From Desulfocicer vacuolatum DSM 3385 (GTDB taxonomy: Bacteria > Desulfobacterota > Desulfobacteria > Desulfobacterales > SURF-7): DNA of 7,454 nucleotides. The position numbers were made by a program, and so were the translations under genes. The stretch's first letter is position 1. Every line of letters begins with the position of its first letter. A model generated the notes under the pieces. The model saw only the letters and a program-made list of their open reading frames with translations. It searched no databases and had not been told where the DNA came from. Location of the stretch: contig CAMBQS010000165.1 in NCBI GenBank assembly GCA_945870015.1, positions 1 to 7,454 of the forward strand, given 5' to 3'. This document shows, one piece after another, positions 1 through 5,231 of this stretch.

Positions 1-839
1 ATGTAATCATCACAACCTTTGGGGATCTGATGCGTGTTCCGGGTTCCAACTCCTCCCTTCAGAAGGAACGGGCAAAAGGACAGGATATCCGTATGGTTTA
101 TTCTGCTTTTGATGCACTGGAAATTGCAAAAAAGCATCCGGATAAGGAAGTGGTATTTTTAGGCGTGGGTTTTGAAACCACGGCCCCGACGATTGCTGCA
201 TCCGTTCTTTCTGCCCAGCGCTTGAATCTGACCAACTTCTCCGTGATTTCCGCCCACAAACAGGTTGTTCCGGCACTGACTGCACTCCTGCAAACAAAAG
301 AAATTAACATTAACGGATTTCTTCTCCCCGGACATGTTTCAGTGATAATCGGAGCCGGAGCCTATCGTGGTTTTGTAAACAACTACCCGATTCCGTGTGT
401 GATTGCCGGATTTGAACCGGTTGATATTTTATCCGGTATCAGCATGCTGGTCAGACAGATCGAAACCGGAAAAAAAGATCTTGAAAATGCCTATCCCCGT
501 GCAGTAACAGAAGAAGGCAATTTGAAAGCCCAATCCCTTTTGAAAACTGTTTTCCAGTCCGGAAATGCATTCTGGCGAGGAATCGGACCGATTCCGGACA
601 GCGGATTATTTTTTCAAAAAGCATATGAAGCTTTTGATGCAACTATACGATTTCAGATCTCAGCGCAGCAGGCCCCGGAACCAAAAGGATGTGCTTGTGG
701 TGAAGTCCTGACCGGTGTTAAAACACCATTGGATTGCGCCTTGTATCAAAAAACATGTACACCATTACACCCGGTTGGCCCCTGCATGGTTTCAAGTGAA
801 GGGATATGTGCGGCATATGATAAGTATCATAGGGGGTGA
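1..839 (+). CDS. hypD: HypD, [NiFe]-hydrogenase maturation factor (5' end missing)
   Basis: HypD is the cytoplasmic iron-sulfur scaffold which, with HypC, assembles the Fe(CN)2CO group of [NiFe]-hydrogenase and accepts cyanide from HypE. The frame is open from base 3, before the first ATG at 30, and already reads ITTFGDLMRVPG there. That motif lies near residue 95 of E. coli HypD, so about 90-100 N-terminal residues, including the CGGHTH and GPGCPVC motifs, lie upstream; 278 residues are visible. Family landmarks seen are FLGVGFETTAPT, LLPGHVSVIIG, VIAGFEP and a C-terminal cysteine cluster from about nt 690: CACGEVLTG, then LDC, KTC, GPCMVSSEG and ICAAY. Known HypD proteins bind a [4Fe-4S] cluster through four cysteines of this region, and they appear intact here. 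The protein ends at the usual place after CAAYDKY. hypE follows after a 145-bp gap. Identification is very secure; only the start is absent. Confidence 0.97.
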   Translation, partial: VIITTFGDLMRVPGSNSSLQKERAKGQDIRMVYSAFDALEIAKKHPDKEVVFLGVGFETTAPTIAASVLSAQRLNLTNFSVISAHKQVVPALTALLQTKEININGFLLPGHVSVIIGAGAYRGFVNNYPIPCVIAGFEPVDILSGISMLVRQIETGKKDLENAYPRAVTEEGNLKAQSLLKTVFQSGNAFWRGIGPIPDSGLFFQKAYEAFDATIRFQISAQQAPEPKGCACGEVLTGVKTPLDCALYQKTCTPLHPVGPCMVSSEGICAAYDKYHRG

Positions 840-903
840 CCGGTTGGTCGGTTGGCCCGTTGGCCGGTTAGCCGGTTGGCCCGTTTGCCGGTTAGCCGGT
901 TGG
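840..903 (+). repeat. Array of eight 8-bp tandem repeats between hypD and hypE
   Basis: Eight consecutive octamers fill this stretch without a gap. Consensus is CCGGTTGG; the units read ccggttgg, tcggttgg, cccgttgg, ccggttag, ccggttgg, cccgtttg, ccggttag, ccggttgg. The array begins at the base after the hypD stop codon. A higher-order 24-bp period is also visible: 856-879 and 880-903 differ at one base only (g862 versus t886), which suggests that a three-unit block was duplicated. CCGG is self-complementary, so CCGG-TTAG-CCGG (864-875 and 888-899) can form small hairpins with 4-nt loops. The period is not a multiple of three and TAG triplets occur, so it is unlikely to encode protein. Its function is unknown; slippage-type expansion is my inference. 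Confidence 0.93.
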
Positions 904-928
904 CAATAGAGAGGATGGATTCGGTAAT
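900..928 (+). promoter_or_regulatory. Weak candidate sigma70-type promoter for hypE-apbE
   Basis: TTGGCA (900-905, five of six matches to the -35 consensus) is followed after 17 nt by GGTAAT (923-928, four of six matches to the -10 consensus). The -35 box straddles the end of the octamer array. The spacing is ideal, but the -10 is poor. hypD and hypE may equally be read from a promoter upstream of the window, so this is only a weak candidate. Confidence 0.2.
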
Positions 929-984
929 AAATATTGCCGGAAAATCTAAAAATCAATATTCGGAAACAAACAGAGGTTTATGTA

Positions 985-1995
985 ATGACGATTGATCATA
1001 TCCTGTTGGATCATGGCAGCGGCGGAAAGCTGTCGAACGCCATGATCCGGAACATCATGCTGCCGGTATTTGACAATCCGATCCTTTCCACGCTCAATGA
1101 TGGTGCAAATCTTGAAATTAATGGAGTCCGTCTGGCATTCTCAACCGATACCTACACGGTCTCTCCTCTGTTTTTTCCAGGTGGAAGTATCGGAGACCTT
1201 GCAATTAATGGGACAGTAAATGATTTGTCCATGTGTGGTTCACGTCCACTGTATTTGAGTGTGGGTATGGTTATTGAGGAAGGGTTTCCGATCGAAGAAC
1301 TCAGACGTATTCTCTTTGATATGGGAAAAGCTGCCCGGCTGGCAAATGTACTGATCGTTACCGGAGATACCAAGATTGTTCCCAAAGGAGCTGCGGATAA
1401 AATTTTCATCAACACCTCGGGAATCGGATGGATACCGGATGGAGTCCATGTCGGCGGAGAAAAAGCGCGTGTCGGGGATCAGATTATTGTAAGCGGGACG
1501 ATTGCTGACCACGGGATGACCATTCTCACCCAACGGGAAGGATTAACTTTTGATTCCGGGATTAAAAGCGATTCCGCTCCGCTGAACCACATGGTTCAAT
1601 CCATGTTTTCGGTCAGTAAAAATATTCATGTTCTGCGTGATCCAACCAGAGGCGGCGTGGGAACGACACTCAATGAAATCGCTGCCCAGTCCTCTCTTGG
1701 AATTACAATTTATGAAGATCAGATACCGGTAAAAAAAGAAGTGGCCGGGATCTGTGAATTGCTTGGTTTTGATCCGCTGTATGTCGCAAATGAAGGGAAA
1801 CTGCTTGCCTTTGTTCCACCATCAGAAGTTGAAGCAGTCCTTTCGGCCATTCAAAAAGATCCGGCCGGCAAGGATGCCTGTGTGATCGGAGAAGCAACAG
1901 ACACCCGTCCGGGCCGAGTCATTATGGTAACCGGAATCGGTGGAGAAAGAATTATCGACATGCAAACCGGTGAGCAACTACCACGAATCTGTTGA
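985..1995 (+). CDS. hypE: HypE, carbamoyl-phosphate-derived thiocyanate-forming hydrogenase maturation protein
   Basis: HypE is a PurM/AIR-synthetase-like ATPase. HypF carbamoylates its C-terminal cysteine, and HypE then dehydrates the group to a thiocyanate that supplies the CN ligands of the [NiFe]-hydrogenase iron. The 336-residue length is usual for the family. Seen in order are LLDHGSGGK (residues 7-15), the STDTYTVSP and GDLAINGTVNDLSMCG segment of the ATP-binding half, GDTKIVPKG, RDPTRGGVGTTLNEIA, and the terminal PRIC whose last cysteine is the modification site, so the enzyme looks complete. The ATG at 985 is chosen because it has AGAGG (972-976) at good distance and gives the typical MTIDHILLDHGSGG start; an in-frame TTG at 934 has no good ribosome site and adds 17 unconserved residues. 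apbE begins 14 nt after the stop, so the two are probably cotranscribed. The unusual point is the repeat-filled gap to hypD. Confidence 0.97.
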   Translation: MTIDHILLDHGSGGKLSNAMIRNIMLPVFDNPILSTLNDGANLEINGVRLAFSTDTYTVSPLFFPGGSIGDLAINGTVNDLSMCGSRPLYLSVGMVIEEGFPIEELRRILFDMGKAARLANVLIVTGDTKIVPKGAADKIFINTSGIGWIPDGVHVGGEKARVGDQIIVSGTIADHGMTILTQREGLTFDSGIKSDSAPLNHMVQSMFSVSKNIHVLRDPTRGGVGTTLNEIAAQSSLGITIYEDQIPVKKEVAGICELLGFDPLYVANEGKLLAFVPPSEVEAVLSAIQKDPAGKDACVIGEATDTRPGRVIMVTGIGGERIIDMQTGEQLPRIC

Positions 1996-2009
1996 AAGGA
2001 TCTGTTGAT

Positions 2010-3020
2010 ATGAAAAAAATCCTTATCCTGTTTATTCTCCTGTTGATCATCCCGGCCGGCGGATACGCAGCGAAAAAAGAAGCGTCTCTGTCCGGGCGTA
2101 CCATGGGAACCTTTTACAATATTAAACTTATCATCGGCTACCATGATGACCTTGAAGAGCTGCAAACAAAAATCGACGCCCGTCTTGATGAGATCAACCA
2201 CAGCATGTCTGTTTTTCGAAAAGATAGCGAACTCAGCGCATTGAACGCTCTTGGCGCCCATACAACCCTGTCTGTTTCCAAAGATTTCCTGTCTGTGCTG
2301 AAAACAGCCAAAACCATTCATCACCAGACAAATGGCTCATGGGATGGAACAGTTGGCCCTCTGGTGGATTTGTGGGGATTCGGGAAAGCCGGAAATGAGA
2401 GAAAAATCCCTCCTGCTGGAAAAATCAGGGCATTGCTTCAAAAGACCGGTTTTCAGCACATTGAAATTCATTCAGACAACAAGATTTCCAAAAATATGGC
2501 AGATATTTCCCTGACCCTTGCTTCTATCGCAAAGGGATATGGGGTGGATCAGATCGCACAATTGATCGAGCAGAACCAAATTAAAAATTATCTGGTAGAA
2601 ATCGGGGGTGAGGTGTTTGCCAAAGGTCGCAGGCTTGATGGTAAAAAATGGCGTGTCGGCATCAACAGACCGGAAAAAGGAGCACCCTATACCGAGGTAT
2701 ACAAGATTGTGCCCCTTGAGAACAAAGCCATGGCCACCAGTGGGGATTATCGAAATTTTTTTGAGCAGGACGGAAAGATCTACTCCCATATCCTTGATCC
2801 CCAAACCGGATTTCCGGTTTCCAATCAGGTGGTGAGCGTATCCATTATTGCAGACACCTGCACCTATGCAGACGGTCTTGCCACCGCCGTCATGGTAATG
2901 GGCCCTCAAAAAGGTCTGGAATTGATCAATCCGTTACCCGATGTGGAAGGATTCATTATTACGATGGAAAACGGCCGCCTGGTGGATCATTCTTCAGATG
3001 GATTTCAGACAGAGCCATAA
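2010..3020 (+). CDS. apbE: ApbE-family FAD:protein FMN transferase, exported
   Basis: ApbE enzymes cleave FAD and attach FMN covalently to a threonine or serine of target proteins, such as the NqrC/RnfG type, in the periplasm with Mg2+. The 336-residue product starts with a signal peptide (MKK, hydrophobic core at about residues 4-15, probable cleavage after GGYA at residue 20). No lipobox cysteine is visible, so it looks soluble or loosely held rather than a lipoprotein. Family motifs in order are RTMGTFYNIK (30-39), DLWGFG (120-125), IAKGYGVD (173-180), EIGGEVFAKG (197 on), MATSGDYRNF, HILDPQTGFP (from 260) and YADGLATA, where D288 and T292 fit the metal-binding Asp and Thr. The ATG at 2010 follows GAAAGGA (1994-2000), preferable to the TTG at 1992 that overlaps the hypE stop. 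Its place behind hypE suggests cotranscription. The acceptor flavoprotein is not in this window. Confidence 0.95.
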   Translation: MKKILILFILLLIIPAGGYAAKKEASLSGRTMGTFYNIKLIIGYHDDLEELQTKIDARLDEINHSMSVFRKDSELSALNALGAHTTLSVSKDFLSVLKTAKTIHHQTNGSWDGTVGPLVDLWGFGKAGNERKIPPAGKIRALLQKTGFQHIEIHSDNKISKNMADISLTLASIAKGYGVDQIAQLIEQNQIKNYLVEIGGEVFAKGRRLDGKKWRVGINRPEKGAPYTEVYKIVPLENKAMATSGDYRNFFEQDGKIYSHILDPQTGFPVSNQVVSVSIIADTCTYADGLATAVMVMGPQKGLELINPLPDVEGFIITMENGRLVDHSSDGFQTEP

Positions 3021-3070
3021 CCGCTTTGCTGTTATCAGTCCGCCCGGAATGGCTTAGATGCAAACCGGCG

Positions 3071-3104
3071 AAAATTGATTCGCAAAGCGAAATAACTCAA
3101 TTTT
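3071..3104 (+). terminator. Compound inverted repeat after apbE, possible terminator
   Basis: A nested inverted repeat lies 50 nt after the apbE stop. The outer arms AAAATTGA (3071-3078) and TCAATTTT (3097-3104) are perfect complements. The inner arms TTCGC (3079-3083) and GCGAA (3087-3091) enclose a 3-nt AAA loop, and five unpaired bases (ATAAC) lie on the 3' side. The 3' arm ends in TTTT, which could serve as a short U-tract, but the stem is AT-rich and the U run is short. It could instead be an intergenic repeat element or a protein-binding site. Confidence 0.4.
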
Positions 3105-3123
3105 AACCATTACAATACAATGC

Positions 3124-3150
3124 TTTACATTTTCTCTTAATCCTGATAAT
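3124..3150 (+). promoter_or_regulatory. Candidate sigma70-type promoter of the HAMP-DUF218-MBL operon
   Basis: TTTACA (3124-3129, five of six to the -35 consensus) and GATAAT (3145-3150, five of six to the -10 consensus) are separated by 15 nt, which is short of the ideal 17. The pair lies 57 nt before the ATG at 3208 and just after the putative terminator, which is a sensible place for a new transcription unit. The call rests on these matches only. Confidence 0.4.
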
Positions 3151-3207
3151 CTTTCCGGAAGTTCAGACAAAGAAACGATTGATTCAAATCACTTTCATGG
3201 GGGCAAC

Positions 3208-3786
3208 ATGGCCGGCAATAAAAACAAACGAAAATATTTTTTCCAGAAACAACTCTCCTTGTATAAATCGATTTTCAGTTTCCTGCTTCTGATCGGTATT
3301 GGAACGGCTGTCCTAAGCGGTATCTATACCTTCTTCTCCATCAAACTGATTACCTACTTCATGGGTCATGAAGGAGTTCTGGACCCATCCGGCGCTCCGC
3401 TTCTATCCAGAATACTGGGTTCCTACTGGTTTTATATCATTACAGGGGCAGCACTGCTGATCTGTCTTGCCACCTTTTTTACGCACCGATTTGCCGGACC
3501 GATTTACCGGCTTGAGGATTCACTGGATCGAATGATCCATAATGATATCAATTTTCAAATCCATCTCAGAAAGAATGATGAAGGAAAGCAGCTTGCTGAA
3601 AAAATCAATCACTTTAACGCCCTGCTGGCTTCGACCATCAAATCGATTGCTTTTCTGTCTGATGAGATGGACAAGACGCATCTGATCTTGCGGAAAGAAC
3701 TCAAACAGGAAAACGGTACGCTGGAACAAGCCATTTCCCTGAACCGGAAGATTGGAAAAACAATTTCCGAATACAAATATGAATAA
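3208..3786 (+). CDS. Two-TM HAMP-domain protein without output domain
   Basis: A small inner-membrane protein of 192 residues. It shows a basic N-terminus (KNKRK), TM1 at about residues 21-43, a short outside segment of about 28 residues, TM2 at about 72-91, and then a HAMP-like linker starting HRFAGPIYRLEDSL (93 on) and running to about 145. A charged helical tail to residue 192 is probably a coiled coil. HAMP domains normally pass a signal from an outside sensor to a kinase, cyclase or chemotaxis domain, but here nothing follows and the outside loop is too small for a standard sensor fold. The ATG at 3208 has only a G-run (3199-3203) as ribosome site. The end overlaps the next gene by 8 nt, suggesting translational coupling. 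It may act as a membrane adaptor or scaffold; that role is inference, and I do not recognise a named family. Confidence 0.85.
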   Translation: MAGNKNKRKYFFQKQLSLYKSIFSFLLLIGIGTAVLSGIYTFFSIKLITYFMGHEGVLDPSGAPLLSRILGSYWFYIITGAALLICLATFFTHRFAGPIYRLEDSLDRMIHNDINFQIHLRKNDEGKQLAEKINHFNALLASTIKSIAFLSDEMDKTHLILRKELKQENGTLEQAISLNRKIGKTISEYKYE

Positions 3787-4489
3787 CCGATCTGCGATTC
3801 AGCCTTCGGAACAGCAAATCGCTAAAAAAGCACGGCTCAAAAGATACGCTTTATATATTCCGATTCTGGTTGTTCTGCTGTTTATACTCGTTTTCCGATC
3901 AGACAACCTGCTGACACTCGCAGGACAAGCCCTGGTCATGGATTCTCCGCTTTCTCCTGCCGATGCTGTCGTTGTTCTGGCAACCGGGGTTGAATATTAT
4001 CCCCGCCTGATCGAAGCCGCACAGATATGGCGGAAAGGTTTTGCCAAACAGATCATTATCAATGGAAATCGGAAAACCGATACAGTAAGGAAGATAGAAG
4101 ATATGGGGTTTGAACCCGCCTGTCACTGGTGTGAAGACCATCTGCGCATACTGTCCATCTTCGATGTCCCTGAAAACAAGGTTCAATGCATCAGTGCGGA
4201 AGATGTTTATGATACCGTGAGTGAAGCGGAATTTGTTGGAGACAAACTGCTCCTGCAGGGATATACAAAACTCATCATCACAACCAGCAAATTCCATTCA
4301 AAAAGGGCGTATCATATCTGGAATGATCTGTTTCAACAAAAAGCGGAAATCAGCGTTGTGTCTGCAAAGGAAGATCCATTCCAACCCGATGCCTGGTGGA
4401 AATCCGGAAGACAGGTAAAATGGGTTCTTGCTGAATATGGCGCCTGGATTTACTACTACTGGAAGAAAACAACCGATCTTCAAGATTAA
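3779..4489 (+). CDS. Membrane-anchored DUF218 / YdcF-SanA-ElyC-like protein
   Basis: A 236-residue protein with a basic N-terminal stretch (KKARLKR), one membrane anchor at about residues 23-39, and then a DUF218-type alpha/beta domain. Seen are ADAVVVLATG (61-70), RLIEAAQIWRKG followed by QIIINGN (91-97), a DTVSEAE segment (145-151) in place of the usual T-x-E region, and TTSKFHSKRA (168-177), the characteristic TS-x-x-H-x-x-RA motif. The domain probably faces the periplasm. Relatives include SanA and ElyC, linked to envelope integrity, and YdcF, which binds S-adenosylmethionine; their chemistry is poorly known. A CHWC pair (115-118) and C137 lie in the middle of the domain, which is unusual. 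The ATG at 3779 overlaps the HAMP gene stop (3784-3786); an in-frame TTG at 3752 would lie deeper inside that gene and has no evident ribosome site. The fold call is firm and the function is unknown. Confidence 0.88.
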   Translation: MNNRSAIQPSEQQIAKKARLKRYALYIPILVVLLFILVFRSDNLLTLAGQALVMDSPLSPADAVVVLATGVEYYPRLIEAAQIWRKGFAKQIIINGNRKTDTVRKIEDMGFEPACHWCEDHLRILSIFDVPENKVQCISAEDVYDTVSEAEFVGDKLLLQGYTKLIITTSKFHSKRAYHIWNDLFQQKAEISVVSAKEDPFQPDAWWKSGRQVKWVLAEYGAWIYYYWKKTTDLQD

Positions 4490-4512
4490 ACAATTGATGA
4501 ATGGAGAAAGGC

Positions 4513-5211
4513 ATGCAGATCAAACAGTTTCGATATTCAACTGACAATTTCAGCTATCTTCTGCATGGCAGCCAATCCGCCATGGCCATTGACGCCGGAG
4601 CTGTCGATTCAATTCTCTCTTATATCCAAGATTCCAAACTGCATTTGCAATACGTGACCAACACCCACATGCATCCGGATCATGTTTCCGGGAACCGGGA
4701 GATCCTTGACAGAACCGACGCAGAATTTATAGACAACCAGACCCTCCGGAAGCAAAAAACCATTCTGCTGGATAACGAAATCATACAGGTTTTTCATACA
4801 CCAGGGCATACAGAGGATTCCCTGATCTTTCATGCAGATAGTTTCATCGTTTCCGGAGATACCCTGTTTAACGGAACGGTCGGCAACTGTTTTACCGGGG
4901 ATCTGAACGCTTTCTTTTCATCCATCAAGCTGATATTTGATCTTCCTGAAACAACCATTGTATATGCAGGACATGACTATGTAAGGTATGCAATTCAGTT
5001 TGCCCGAACTATAGACCCGGACAATCCAGAGCTGGACCGGTTTCTTTCAAAATATGACCCATACCATGTTTTCTCCACACTGGCGGATGAATTGAAGGTC
5101 AATCCCTATGTGCGGTTTAATGATGAAAAAATGACCGCTGTTCTGAAAAAAAAGGGGCTTCCAATGGAAACGGAATTTCAAAGGTGGAAATCGTTGATGG
5201 AGGTTTATTGA
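4513..5211 (+). CDS. Glyoxalase-II-like metallo-beta-lactamase-fold hydrolase
   Basis: A 232-residue cytoplasmic hydrolase (no signal peptide) of the MBL-fold family. The full set of metal ligands is present: THMHPDH (51-57) gives H52, H54, D56 and H57; HTPGHTEDS gives H99; SGDTLF gives the bridging D116; AGHDY gives H154. Such enzymes bind two Zn or Fe ions and hydrolyse thioesters such as S-lactoylglutathione, or are persulfide dioxygenases or related hydrolases. The stretch FNGTVGNCFTGD and the tail YAGHDYVRYAIQFARTIDPD resemble glyoxalase II, but the C-terminus lacks an obvious match to its basic glutathione-binding residues, so the substrate is open. I prefer ATG 4513 because GGAG (4503-4506) fits it; ATG 4501 lacks a clear ribosome site and adds four residues. 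It starts 23 nt after the DUF218 gene and is probably in the same operon. Identity of the fold is certain, function moderate. Confidence 0.9.
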   Translation: MQIKQFRYSTDNFSYLLHGSQSAMAIDAGAVDSILSYIQDSKLHLQYVTNTHMHPDHVSGNREILDRTDAEFIDNQTLRKQKTILLDNEIIQVFHTPGHTEDSLIFHADSFIVSGDTLFNGTVGNCFTGDLNAFFSSIKLIFDLPETTIVYAGHDYVRYAIQFARTIDPDNPELDRFLSKYDPYHVFSTLADELKVNPYVRFNDEKMTAVLKKKGLPMETEFQRWKSLMEVY

Positions 5212-5231
5212 ATCCAGAATCACCCACTTCC

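Noticed and set aside
840..903. CRISPR array
   Set aside because: Repeats are 8 bp and directly adjacent with no spacers.
715..909. Open frame translating the octamer array into a Gly/Trp/Leu-rich tail
   Set aside because: It lies over the 3' end of hypD in another frame, has no ribosome site, and the repeat-encoded part only reflects the DNA period.
930..960. Inverted repeat AATATTG ... CAATATT upstream of hypE
   Set aside because: Seven AT-rich base pairs with a 17-nt loop are too weak to call a structure or operator.
934..984. TTG start giving HypE 17 extra residues
   Set aside because: No ribosome site at a suitable distance, and the added residues do not match the HypE N-terminus; the ATG at 985 fits both.
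1851..2324. 157-residue minus-strand open frame across the hypE-apbE junction
   Set aside because: Shadow of two well supported genes with full family motifs on the other strand.
5212..5231. Shared terminator between the convergent MBL and STAND-TPR genes
   Set aside because: Only 20 bp lie between the stops and I see no hairpin with a T-run.
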